A stretch of DNA of 15,119 nt from UBA993 sp964485855 (lineage in GTDB: Bacteria > Bacillota > Dethiobacteria > DTU022), in contig CAZAKI010000043.1 in the NCBI GenBank assembly GCA_964485855.1, positions 1 through 15,119 on the forward strand, in the 5' to 3' direction. The notes beneath the pieces were generated by a model, which worked only from the letters and a program-made list of their open reading frames with translations, did not search any database and was not told the DNA's origin. Positions 1 to 7,891 of this stretch are shown here, in pieces. The position numbers and the translations under genes were made by a program. Position 1 is the first letter of the stretch, and every line of letters starts with the position of its first letter.

Positions 1-170
1 GCTCATCAAATGAGCCGGCTGGAAGAGTAATCCGTCTGAGCTGGTCAAAATGCTGGTAATAGATCCAATCACCGATAACATTCGGCAGTCTGGTCTTAGT
101 ATTGCTACTCAGCCTTTGCCAACTTGATCTGTTTACGGTTAAAGGTTAGCCGGGCAGGAGGAAATGCTTA

Positions 171-1490
171 ATGACTGTTAATGAAAAGAACAATAGTACT
201 GGTATCGTGCAGCTGATCATAGGACCGGTCTTCCTGCTTAATGCGATCATCTTCTTTTTTCAGGCACTGACAAAAAATCTCTACCCGCCTCTTTTGGTCC
301 CGCTGCGCGAAGCACTGCTGATCGATAACGCCCAGGCGGGGCTGCTGGTAACCTTAGTCTTTTTCGGATATGCGTTAGCCCGCTACCCTTCCGGGGTTAT
401 TGCCGATCAAATCGGCTTTGGCAGGACTGTATTGATCGGAAGCTCTGCTATGGTAATCTCCTTTTTTGGGGTGGCTTTATCGCCCTACTACTCGTTGCTA
501 GCCTTATCGACTTTTATTCTTGGAGTAAGCAGCGGCATTTACGTTACAGCAGGTTATACTTTAGCAGTAATCATCGGTTCGCGAAAACGAGCAACCACCG
601 CCACAGCAGCTTTTGAAACCTTCGGTATCCTCTCCGGGATCATAGCACCGGTTATTGTGACCATTTTTGTCCTTTATTGGAACTGGCAGCTGTTATTTGC
701 ACTATGTGGTTTAATGCTGGCCCTGGCAACCTTGTTATTTTACAGGAAACGCACGTTGTCTGAACATTATGAAAGCACATTTGCCAGAAAGAATGACTTT
801 AACCCCGAAATAGCCGCAAAAGACAAGGTTTCAGCCAAAGCCAAAGTTTTTAACACCCAAAGCAGGACAGACACACTTTTATCTAAGATGATTGCTTCAA
901 CCGCGGTATTTAAAGAGCCTGTAATCAGGCGGTTTCTAATCTGGAGCACCCTGGTCGGCGGGTTTGGAGCATTATCGATGACCGGCATAAGCTCTTTTAT
1001 CCCTACTTTCCTGGTGGAAGAAAGAAACTACAGTTTTGATCTTGCTAATCAGCTCTACATGATTGTTGCTGTAGCCGGCATTACAACTAAAATTTTTATC
1101 GGCTGGCTGGCTGACCGCTTTGGAAGCAAACGGGTAATGTTCATCAATCTGACGCTGCTGGCATTTTTCTATAGCGCCCTGACTATAGCTCACGAACACT
1201 GGCAGCTAATCGTTATTTTAGCCCTGATTGGGGCGTCATCGCTTAATGCCAATACCCTGATTAATGCTTATGTGCTTCGTACGATGCCACCAAAGCACCA
1301 GGGCACCGGGTTCGGTCTGTTCTCAACCGCTTATACGGTTATATACAGTTTTGGACCATATATAACCGGACTGCTATCAAGCATTGTGGGGTTGGAAAAA
1401 GCAATGCAGTACAGCCTTTTTGGGGCGATTTTTGCCGCGGTGCTGATCCTGGCCGCCTCTTACTTCGTGCCAAAGGCACTTACAAACTGA
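171..1490 (+). CDS. MFS family transporter, 12 predicted TM segments, substrate unknown
   Basis: A 439-residue integral membrane protein of the major facilitator superfamily, moving a small solute across the cytoplasmic membrane by secondary transport. Seen: two six-helix halves joined by a charged cytoplasmic loop at about residues 193-245. The MFS loop 2-3 motif appears in the N-half (GVIADQIGFGR, 75-85) and more canonically in the C-half (GWLADRFGSKR, 311-321). Length is normal for the family. The ATG is supported by AGGAGG at 156-161, 9 nt upstream, and an in-frame TAG at 147-149 prevents a longer N-terminus. It stands alone: the next gene is convergent and over 200 bp away. No ligand-specific motif or partner enzyme is nearby, so the substrate cannot be named. 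Family assignment is secure; function beyond transport is not. Confidence 0.93.
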   Translation: MTVNEKNNSTGIVQLIIGPVFLLNAIIFFFQALTKNLYPPLLVPLREALLIDNAQAGLLVTLVFFGYALARYPSGVIADQIGFGRTVLIGSSAMVISFFGVALSPYYSLLALSTFILGVSSGIYVTAGYTLAVIIGSRKRATTATAAFETFGILSGIIAPVIVTIFVLYWNWQLLFALCGLMLALATLLFYRKRTLSEHYESTFARKNDFNPEIAAKDKVSAKAKVFNTQSRTDTLLSKMIASTAVFKEPVIRRFLIWSTLVGGFGALSMTGISSFIPTFLVEERNYSFDLANQLYMIVAVAGITTKIFIGWLADRFGSKRVMFINLTLLAFFYSALTIAHEHWQLIVILALIGASSLNANTLINAYVLRTMPPKHQGTGFGLFSTAYTVIYSFGPYITGLLSSIVGLEKAMQYSLFGAIFAAVLILAASYFVPKALTN

Positions 1491-1692
1491 GCTATTTTTA
1501 GCAAAAAATAAACTCCTGCTTCATCCTTATTGATGGTGATGACCGATCGGCAGCCTGGCAGTAGAAAACTAGCGGAATATCAGGTTTATCTCTTCAAGAT
1601 TTAGATATCGTTAATTGACTCTTGGCAGCCACTGAAGTAGATAACCGTAATTAGAAATATTAATTAGAGGATAAGTTCTAAATAGTAATGAA

Positions 1693-1729
1693 AAAACAAG
1701 ACAGATGAAACGTCCCCATGTCTTGTTTT
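1693..1729. repeat. REP palindrome A, terminator-like, between convergent genes
   Basis: An 11-bp perfect stem (AAAACAAGACA at 1693-1703, TGTCTTGTTTT at 1719-1729) encloses a 15-nt loop, GATGAAACGTCCCCA. The loop matches copies at 6398-6422 and 7853-7879. The flanking A- and T-runs make it look like a bidirectional intrinsic terminator. It starts 8 nt past the stop codon of the minus-strand lipoprotein gene, and on that strand the stem is followed by a run of T. It could also end plus-strand transcription from the MFS gene, although that stop codon is about 200 bp away. The 1491-1692 stretch shows no gene. Confidence 0.8.
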
Positions 1730-1736
1730 ACATTTT

Positions 1737-2147
1737 TTATTTGATGCTGAATTCTGCGATTGCATCAGGTTCATCCCTGTCATCGATGAATATTTCAACG
1801 CTGTAATCGCCCCTAGGCCATGGCCCATCGTTTACCAGTGTGCTGAATACATAGACGCCGCTCTCGCCTTCTGAGGTAACCCCAACTTCATGTATGATCT
1901 GTGGTTCTGTTAGATATTTCCATACAAAACGGATCTGCGTATCTTCCGGAGCATGATTTAAGGTGCCATAGGCAAATAACTGTGAGTCTTCTCTCGAGTA
2001 CACTTTGACTTTGTCGACAGGATTACCGTCCACAACTGCTGTAGTCATGCCGGGTTCAATAATTGTGGCAGTCGTATAACTCATGCTGCATCCAGTTAAA
2101 AGTAAGGCCACAATCAATAATTGTCCTAGATAAATTTTTAATTTCAC
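1737..2147 (-). CDS. small predicted lipoprotein, unknown function
   Basis: A short exported protein that I do not recognise by family. Seen: a lipoprotein signal peptide with a lysine-bearing n-region (MKLKIYLG), a hydrophobic core (QLLIVALLL) and the lipobox LTGC, with Cys20 as the predicted lipidation site. The mature part of about 115 residues is acidic, alternates hydrophobic and polar residues as a beta-sandwich would, and ends in an aromatic/acidic strand (PRGDYSVEIFID). The chosen start is GTG at 2145-2147, because it gives a normal signal peptide; AGGAG lies 12 nt upstream (2160-2164), a long spacing. A TTG at 2214-2216 preceded by AAGGG would give 159 residues with an unusual 23-residue cytoplasmic extension and cannot be excluded. 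It lies close behind the SWIM-protein gene and is probably co-transcribed with it. Confidence 0.75.
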   Translation of the reverse strand: MKLKIYLGQLLIVALLLTGCSMSYTTATIIEPGMTTAVVDGNPVDKVKVYSREDSQLFAYGTLNHAPEDTQIRFVWKYLTEPQIIHEVGVTSEGESGVYVFSTLVNDGPWPRGDYSVEIFIDDRDEPDAIAEFSIK

Positions 2148-2257
2148 CCTGCTTTTTTGCTCCTCTTTCTTGATGGAGGTTAATCGTTTCCATGAACATA
2201 TCCTCAGTTTGCTCAAAGTTTAACCCTTCCCTTCTCTTATATTATCCACCATCGAAA

Positions 2258-2327
2258 CTTTGATTGAACCGTTATTCTGGCAACGCAACACCATCGTTAT
2301 AAGTGCGGGTGGCAAGTTCAATCAAAG
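2258..2327. repeat. 12-bp inverted repeat across the stop of the SWIM gene
   Basis: CTTTGATTGAAC at 2258-2269 is the exact reverse complement of GTTCAATCAAAG at 2316-2327, with 46 nt between the arms. The right arm lies inside the last codons of the SWIM-domain gene and the left arm in the gap before the lipoprotein gene. It could fold in the mRNA between the two cistrons, as a 3'-end stabiliser or attenuator, but it has no T-run. Its function is unknown. Confidence 0.4.
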
Positions 2328-3318
2328 CTTTCCGGTTTTTTTCATGCAGTTTAAGCGCATTTTTTTGCTTTTCCCAGTTGTTCACTGTAACGGCACTAAC
2401 CTTAAGCAAAGAGGCAAACTCTTTTTGCGATAAACCAAGCGTGTCTCTCAGGGCGGCAACTGTTTTGCCTGTGATTTTGCTGTCACTTAATTCAGGTGAA
2501 GGATACTCTACGGTTAAAGTCTTCCCGTTGTCGCTGCTCACACCGCTAATCTCGCTGCCAACATCCTCTGAATCAAGTTCAGTTTCGCTTAATTCAATCC
2601 CAAATAGATCTTCGAGTTGATCGGTGTTAACCCGACGTCTTTTACTTTTCTGGCTAGTGCTGCCGGCTATTCCGGCATTGATGACTTCTTTTGTCCCTTC
2701 GGCAATTAATTCTTCCTGGTCAACGCCTCTTAAAAGAAATAGCAGTTCGGGTTTTTCATCCAGTCTTCTGCCCACCCCGTAGAGCGTCGCCGCCACATGT
2801 TTGCACATATCAGCCCAATCCGGGCAGCTGCAATTAAAATCAATCTCGCCCGGAAGCGGAAATATGCCATTTTGCTTGTCGGTGATTTCAGCCATCAGTT
2901 GATTTGATAATTTGCCCTGCAATAAATCTAACAGGGTTCCGATCTTACCAGCACAATGTTTTTTCAGTTTTGCCCATTTATCCTCCGGAAGCTTTGTGAT
3001 CTTTATCTCCACGTTATAAAGCCTGCTGCCGCTCACTATGGCAGAAATATGACATTCCTCAACGGCCAGATGACATACCAGGCCGCTGCTTACATACGAG
3101 CGCCCCCGGGGCAAGCGATTACTATAATCGCTAAACGATTCCAAGTGTTTACACCAGCCCTTACCCCAGAAAGTACGAGCTATTGTGCGTCCCTCTATTT
3201 CAACCGGATCTAATCTAGCCCCGCTTTTTAAAAGCTTTGCAATTTTTTTCTGCGCCTTTTGCCGTTTTTCTGCCGCCGATACGTACCTGGGCCAGCCATC
3301 GTAGCCTCTCCTGCCCAT
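2272..3318 (-). CDS. SWIM zinc-finger protein with C-terminal XRE-type HTH
   Basis: A 348-residue, probably nucleic-acid-binding cytoplasmic protein. Seen: the SWIM zinc-binding signature CxC...CKH at residues 163-174 (C163, C165, C172, H174), after an N-terminal region (about 40-150) typical of bacterial SWIM proteins. A basic stretch (KSKRRR, 224-229) and an acidic linker follow. Residues 288-320 form an XRE-like helix-turn-helix (LGLSQKEFASLLKVSAVTV). SWIM domains bind DNA or protein, and in bacteria are often encoded beside SNF2 ATPases, as here: the SNF2 gene ends only 63 bp upstream. A GGAG-type SD (ACGGAGAT) lies just ahead of the ATG. The fused XRE domain suggests direct DNA recognition, possibly autoregulation or targeting of the SNF2 partner; that part is inference. 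Confidence 0.9.
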   Translation of the reverse strand: MGRRGYDGWPRYVSAAEKRQKAQKKIAKLLKSGARLDPVEIEGRTIARTFWGKGWCKHLESFSDYSNRLPRGRSYVSSGLVCHLAVEECHISAIVSGSRLYNVEIKITKLPEDKWAKLKKHCAGKIGTLLDLLQGKLSNQLMAEITDKQNGIFPLPGEIDFNCSCPDWADMCKHVAATLYGVGRRLDEKPELLFLLRGVDQEELIAEGTKEVINAGIAGSTSQKSKRRRVNTDQLEDLFGIELSETELDSEDVGSEISGVSSDNGKTLTVEYPSPELSDSKITGKTVAALRDTLGLSQKEFASLLKVSAVTVNNWEKQKNALKLHEKNRKALIELATRTYNDGVALPE

Positions 3319-3381
3319 TTTATCTCCGTCCTTCCTTCTGCTCCATTAAGGCTGCTTTCTTTATTCTAACTGCCCTGTTTT

Positions 3382-6141
3382 TTAAAGAGAAGCACGTTCC
3401 AGGTCAAGGGTAACCATGTTAATCAATTCCCGGTCATCCATTTCGGTCAGTAATTTTTCTGCCCCGGTAGCCAAAATATCCTCGGCCAGCTGCTTTTTAT
3501 CATCAATCAGCTGATCTATTTTTTCTTCAATTGTTCCCCGGCACACAAACTTATGCACCAGAACATTTTTCTGCTGACCGATGCGGTAGGCTCGGTCGGT
3601 CGCCTGATTTTCAACTGCCGGGTTCCACCAGCGATCAAAATGGATCACATGCGATGCAGCAGTGAGGTTGAGCCCTGTGCCACCGGCCTTGAGCGATAGC
3701 ACAAAAAACGGCGGTCCATCGAGAGCTTCAAATAGCTCAATCAGGGATCGTCTCTTCTTAACGGCAGTACCACCGTGTAAAACTAATCCACTGCGGCCAA
3801 AAACCGCCTCCAGCGAGGCTGCTACCGGTTCGGTCATCTCCTTAAACTGGGTAAAGATCAGCACTTTTTCCTGGCGGGAAGCTATTTCTTCACAAATCTC
3901 CCTGAGTCGTTCAAATTTACCGCTGGATCGCTGATCATATACTCCGCTGCCCGTAACCTGCCCTGGATGATTACAGATCTGCTTGAAACGCATCAGGTAA
4001 GCAAGCACCAGCCCCCGCCGCTTGATTCCTTCTGTTTCCAATAAGGCTGCCTTCATCTCATCGACAGTCCGGGCATAGAGGGCCGCCTGTTCACGAGCCA
4101 GCCCACAGTAAACCTTCATCTCCGTTTTATCAGGTAGATCGGCAATAATATTTTTATCACTCTTCATTCTGCGCATGATATAGGGTCTAACCAGGTTACG
4201 CAAGGGAGCATAGCGATCACTCTCATTTTTTTCCAAGTTCTTGATAAAGGTTTTGAACCTTTTTTGTGAACCAAGCAGCCCTGGGCAGAGAAAATCAAAT
4301 AACGACCATAAATCGCCAATTCGATTTTCCAGCGGTGTTCCAGTCAGGGCAATACGTGCCTGGCCCTTTATTTTTTTAACCGCCCTGGTCTGCTGCGAAG
4401 CAGGATTTTTTATCGCCTGGGCCTCATCAAGCACAATCAATCGCCAGGGCAGTTCGTGCAGCCATTCATTCCGCATCAGCATTCCGTAGGTGGTCAGGAC
4501 CAGATCAACTCCGTTCAGCCGGTCTGCCGGATTAGCGGCTACAGCTTCAAGCTCTTCACGATTCATCTCAGATTGATGTAGGAACAAGGCTTCCAGGGAA
4601 GGGGCGAAACGACGCAACTCAGCTTTCCAGTTGGAAAGAAGCGAAGCCGGCAGAACAATTAATGAAGTTTTACTGCCCTGATGATCTGACCCCTCAGGTC
4701 CAAAACCATCGTCCTTCTGCAGCATAGACCCATCCACTTTTAGCGCTAAAAGCAAGGCAATAATTTGAATTGTTTTGCCCAGGCCCATATCATCGGCCAG
4801 ACAGGCGCCGAGCCCGAGACTGGTAAGAAAATACAACCAATTTAAGCCTTCTTCCTGGTAGGGGCGCAGAGTGCCTTTTAATTTGTTTTGACCACTAAAG
4901 GGACGTTTTCTGGCCGCTCGCAATTCACCAATAATCCCTGAAAGCCATGAACCGGCATTAACGTAAATCCACTGGCGGTTTTCATCTTCGGCAGCGTTGT
5001 CCATGACCAGATCGGTTGGAGCTCCAGCCATCAGTCGCATCGCTTCGATAAATGATATCTTTCCACCTGCTGCATTTTTTTCGATCTGTTTCCAATGATC
5101 GAGAACAGCCGAAAGCTTCTCACGATCTACTTCTACCCAATGACCCTTTAGGAATACCAGCCCCTCCTGGGTCTGCATCAGCTCCCTGACTTCTTCCGGA
5201 GTCAACCGATCATCGCCGAGAGCCAGATCTACATTGAAGTCAAGCAGGGTTTCAACCCCAAAGCGGCTTACCGCTTGTTCTCCGATTGTTATCGCCACCC
5301 TGGGGCGGGGCCTTTTTCGCCACCAATCCGGAATACGAACCAGAATACCACATTCTTCAAAAAGGCTGACATCCTGAAGAAAGCTGTAAGCCTCGCTGGA
5401 AGTCCAGAAAAGGGGATGATAGATATCCCCCGAATCAACCAGCTCGCGTACTAAATCACTGACCGCCGATGCCCGGTAAACCGGGGTAAGCAGTTTGATC
5501 AGCGCTTTCTTGTTATGCTCTCCTGCATACTCCCTAAGGGCCTTGCCCAGTGCTTGATATTGCACTTTACCACCGGATGACAACTGAGGGGCATAAGTTG
5601 CCACGAAAGCAAAGGGATAATCAGGATCGCCTTTGTTCTCAGCCAGGTGAAAGCTAACTCGTCCGACCTGGTGCCATAAAGGAGCATTGACCTTGAGCCA
5701 CTCACCCAGACCGCTACCGGCAGCGGTAAGTTCGTTCTGTACCCACCGGTCAAGTTTAACCCATAAATCATGCAGCAAAGCCCCACTCAGGTATTCCGCA
5801 CCCTGCATCGGTGGGGCGGTAAGGGCAAGCATCTCCAGCTCCGCCTCATGCGGTGGCTCAACCGATTGATATTCCTGGCTATAAAAATCGGGATGCCGAC
5901 AGAGTTCAGTTAAAAAAAGCCGGCCAAAATCTCTCCAAAATAGGGCTGATGCCGCAAGGGGCTTTTCCGGCTTTAGTGCAGCCAGCCGAAAGCAGCCTGC
6001 TTCTGATGAAGCAATAAATCCGGCAGCAATTTTTTGCTCCCAGCTCCCGGAAATAATATCCTCCTCGGTAGACTGTCTGTCCGGATCTTCTGTCATGTAG
6101 CGCAGCTGTCTGGCAGGAGTTAAGATTATTTCAAAACTCAT
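3382..6141 (-). CDS. SNF2-family DNA-dependent ATPase (helicase superfamily 2)
   Basis: A 919-residue double-stranded DNA translocase of the bacterial RapA/SNF2 class. Seen: a long N-terminal region (1-415) with a bacterial SNF2-associated segment around 311-350, then both RecA-like lobes. Walker A is DDMGLGKT (450-457), motif II is DEAQ (572-575), motif III is LTGTPLENR (599-607), motif V is LSLKAGGTGLNL (815-826) and motif VI is QATDRAYRIGQ (846-856). The motor is complete, and the length is normal for the family. It is the first gene of the SNF2-SWIM-lipoprotein set, so the ATPase and zinc-finger protein probably act together on DNA (repair, remodelling, or displacement of bound proteins). 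The SD (AAGGA) lies about 12 nt from the ATG, so initiation may be weak. No nuclease or methylase is adjacent, so there is no specific sign of a defence system. Confidence 0.95.
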   Translation of the reverse strand: MSFEIILTPARQLRYMTEDPDRQSTEEDIISGSWEQKIAAGFIASSEAGCFRLAALKPEKPLAASALFWRDFGRLFLTELCRHPDFYSQEYQSVEPPHEAELEMLALTAPPMQGAEYLSGALLHDLWVKLDRWVQNELTAAGSGLGEWLKVNAPLWHQVGRVSFHLAENKGDPDYPFAFVATYAPQLSSGGKVQYQALGKALREYAGEHNKKALIKLLTPVYRASAVSDLVRELVDSGDIYHPLFWTSSEAYSFLQDVSLFEECGILVRIPDWWRKRPRPRVAITIGEQAVSRFGVETLLDFNVDLALGDDRLTPEEVRELMQTQEGLVFLKGHWVEVDREKLSAVLDHWKQIEKNAAGGKISFIEAMRLMAGAPTDLVMDNAAEDENRQWIYVNAGSWLSGIIGELRAARKRPFSGQNKLKGTLRPYQEEGLNWLYFLTSLGLGACLADDMGLGKTIQIIALLLALKVDGSMLQKDDGFGPEGSDHQGSKTSLIVLPASLLSNWKAELRRFAPSLEALFLHQSEMNREELEAVAANPADRLNGVDLVLTTYGMLMRNEWLHELPWRLIVLDEAQAIKNPASQQTRAVKKIKGQARIALTGTPLENRIGDLWSLFDFLCPGLLGSQKRFKTFIKNLEKNESDRYAPLRNLVRPYIMRRMKSDKNIIADLPDKTEMKVYCGLAREQAALYARTVDEMKAALLETEGIKRRGLVLAYLMRFKQICNHPGQVTGSGVYDQRSSGKFERLREICEEIASRQEKVLIFTQFKEMTEPVAASLEAVFGRSGLVLHGGTAVKKRRSLIELFEALDGPPFFVLSLKAGGTGLNLTAASHVIHFDRWWNPAVENQATDRAYRIGQQKNVLVHKFVCRGTIEEKIDQLIDDKKQLAEDILATGAEKLLTEMDDRELINMVTLDLERASL

Positions 6142-6397
6142 TATTTTATGGGTTCCTTTATCAGTGTCGACATAAAAAACTATATATCTGCAGGGTACCT
6201 GCTGACTAATAACTATAGCATTTTAAAGTATCATAACATAAATAGGACGATTAATTTTTGATGCAGGTTCATAAAATAGACACAGAACAATGATCGTCGC
6301 TATCTCCTATACGGGAATTTTATTCCGCTTACACCTCAAAGCTAAACTGGCGATGCGAATGTGAGCAGCCAATAATTTGCTTTTGTCATGAAAAAGA

Positions 6398-6422
6398 AGA
6401 CAAGGGGACGTTTCATCTGTCT
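6398..6422. repeat. REP palindrome B, downstream of the Fe-S gene
   Basis: A 5-bp stem (AGACA at 6398-6402, TGTCT at 6418-6422) encloses the 15-nt loop AGGGGACGTTTCATC. This is the same element as copy A, in the opposite orientation and with a shorter stem. It starts 17 nt past the minus-strand stop codon at 6440. On that strand the stem is followed by TCTTTTTC, so it may terminate the Fe-S gene. The rest of 6142-6439 must hold the SNF2 promoter, but I found no convincing -35/-10 pair. Confidence 0.75.
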
Positions 6423-6439
6423 GGTTTTCTTTCGTTGGA

Positions 6440-7522
6440 CTAATCGTTCATGATCTTCAGGAAGGCATCCAGTCTGCCCTTTTCTTGCAATACTTGCATG
6501 CCCATTTCGGTAACTGTAGCCGGGGTTGATGGAACTTGTCTTCTTTCTTCGAGGGTGATGGCATCTGCGGGGCATCCGGTTACACAGAGGCCGCAGCCGA
6601 TACACTCAGCAGTATTAACATTAGCAAGGTTATCAACCATGGTTATTGCTTTAACCGGACAACGCTCCTCAACGCAGATGGCACAACCTGTGCATATGGC
6701 AGGATCTATTAAAGCCTGAAAACGGCTCGGTTCGAAGGCATGCGGAAGGTTGAGCTGTGTTTTGCCGCGTAACACCGTGCAGCAGCAGGGACAGCAGTTG
6801 CAGATTAGGTTCGCCCGGTCAGCACTGTTGTTACTGGTATGCACCAAGCCGGCTTCTTCAGCAATATTCAGCACCTGCAAGCCTTGCTCAGTGTTAATTT
6901 GGCGGGCAAAGCCGCGCTCCACTAGAAATTCTGCAGCCGGACCAAATATGAGGCACACTTCTTTGGGCTTATCGCAGGCGCCTACACTAACCCGGCAGGC
7001 GCAGTCAGCCAGAGCAATAAATGATGCTTCCTCAATAAAATGCACTACCTCTTCGTAAGGATGAACCTGGTCGCGGGAGGGAATCGCTTTATCTACTGCT
7101 ATCACCCGCATCAGCGGGGTAGGATTTCCGGCAAAAGAAGAGCCAAGCGCTTCCCTGTGATATTCTTCCCACAATTTACCCAGCCGCTCGTGCGGCGGAG
7201 CTAATTTGCTTTTCATGAAGGGAAATTCGAAAACACCAGGAATTAGCGGTACGAGGCCATAAAGTTTTTCACCGTCTTTACTGCGCGACATCACAATGCC
7301 TTTGTCGGCCATCGCTTCAAGAATATTTAAAACTGTTTGATCATCAAGGCCGGCTTTTTGTGCAATCGCAGAGACTGGTTTAAGTTTAAAGCTCATCTTC
7401 ACCGCAACAGCCGCCTCTTCCGGTGAAAAAAGAATCCGCAATATCTCCAGAATCGAATTAGCCTGCGGCGCTGTAGATGGGTGAGCATCTAAAATTTGCC
7501 TTAATCTTTCATATCTATCCAT
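6440..7522 (-). CDS. winged-helix / multi-cysteine [4Fe-4S] ferredoxin-domain protein
   Basis: A 360-residue cytoplasmic iron-sulfur protein. Seen: a helical, winged-helix-like N-terminus (about 25-95, with an HTH-like stretch SAIAQKAGLDDQTVLNILEA at 51-70). A middle region carries C174, C176, C183 and C190, then a dense cluster CNCCPCCC at 241-248. The C-terminus has a two-cluster ferredoxin domain (C277, C280, C283, C288 and C307, C310, C313, C317). The first ferredoxin motif has four residues rather than three before its last Cys. The layout suits electron transfer or redox sensing linked to DNA binding, but no partner oxidoreductase is adjacent. The ATG has AAGGGG about 9 nt upstream. It appears monocistronic and is followed by REP B. 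Ferredoxin domain certain; physiological role unknown. Confidence 0.9.
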   Translation of the reverse strand: MDRYERLRQILDAHPSTAPQANSILEILRILFSPEEAAVAVKMSFKLKPVSAIAQKAGLDDQTVLNILEAMADKGIVMSRSKDGEKLYGLVPLIPGVFEFPFMKSKLAPPHERLGKLWEEYHREALGSSFAGNPTPLMRVIAVDKAIPSRDQVHPYEEVVHFIEEASFIALADCACRVSVGACDKPKEVCLIFGPAAEFLVERGFARQINTEQGLQVLNIAEEAGLVHTSNNSADRANLICNCCPCCCTVLRGKTQLNLPHAFEPSRFQALIDPAICTGCAICVEERCPVKAITMVDNLANVNTAECIGCGLCVTGCPADAITLEERRQVPSTPATVTEMGMQVLQEKGRLDAFLKIMND

Positions 7523-7852
7523 ACTGTATACCCCTTCGATAAAATATAATCTTGATTACTGCTGTTACTTAGAATGGAAGGATAATTCTCGTTTGTCCAT
7601 CATAGCAATATAGATAACAGGCTTTCCGCAAGTATCTTTTAAAAAAATAGATAAAACCACTGATGCGTTTCAGTCTTTAATAACTATTTCCAAAACCCTT
7701 AACTTTCCCTTTGTAAAAATAATTTCTTTTACCTTATTCCACTATACCCAACTATATTCTAAATCTTAAGCGCCGGACGGCAACGAACTGATTCATTTTT
7801 AGACACTGCCTGAAGGCTTCAATGTTGACGTAGTATTAATCACGGAATTAAT
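7523..7852. other. AT-rich intergenic region, no gene recognised
   Basis: The region between the Fe-S gene and REP C has stop codons throughout and no ORF with a credible start. It should contain the promoter of the Fe-S gene (TATATT-like sequences occur near 7540-7555 on the minus strand), but no -35 element at good spacing is visible. No riboswitch, tRNA or repeat was recognised. Confidence 0.5.
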
Positions 7853-7879
7853 AAGACAGATGAAACGTCCCCCTGTCTT
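7853..7879. repeat. REP palindrome C, adjacent to the Pr6Pr stop codon
   Basis: AAGACA (7853-7858) and TGTCTT (7874-7879) enclose the 15-nt loop GATGAAACGTCCCCC, in the same orientation as copy A. The outermost loop bases (G7859, C7873) can also pair. It is 12 bp from the stop codon at 7892, with only a partial duplication of itself in between. Confidence 0.78.
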
Positions 7880-7891
7880 GCCCCTGTCTTG
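7870..7891. repeat. 11-bp tandem duplication of a REP half
   Basis: CCCCTGTCTTG occurs twice without a gap, at 7870-7880 and 7881-7891, so the right arm of REP C is duplicated right up to the stop codon of the Pr6Pr gene. This suggests slippage or an incomplete REP insertion or excision. Confidence 0.8.

Noticed and set aside
1..15. Small hairpin GCTCAT-CAA-ATGAGC at the left edge
   Set aside because: 6-bp stem with no T-run on either strand and truncated context; not supportable as a terminator.
1..137. Minus-strand open frame running off the left edge, with a protein-like stretch (LPNVIGDWIYYQHFDQLRR)
   Set aside because: It has no ATG/GTG/TTG start after the upstream stop and no SD. It may be a 5'-truncated remnant, but too little is visible to call a gene.
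3382..6141. SNF2 gene as part of a phage-defence system
   Set aside because: Defence systems with SNF2-like proteins carry methylase, nuclease or phospholipase partners; none is adjacent.
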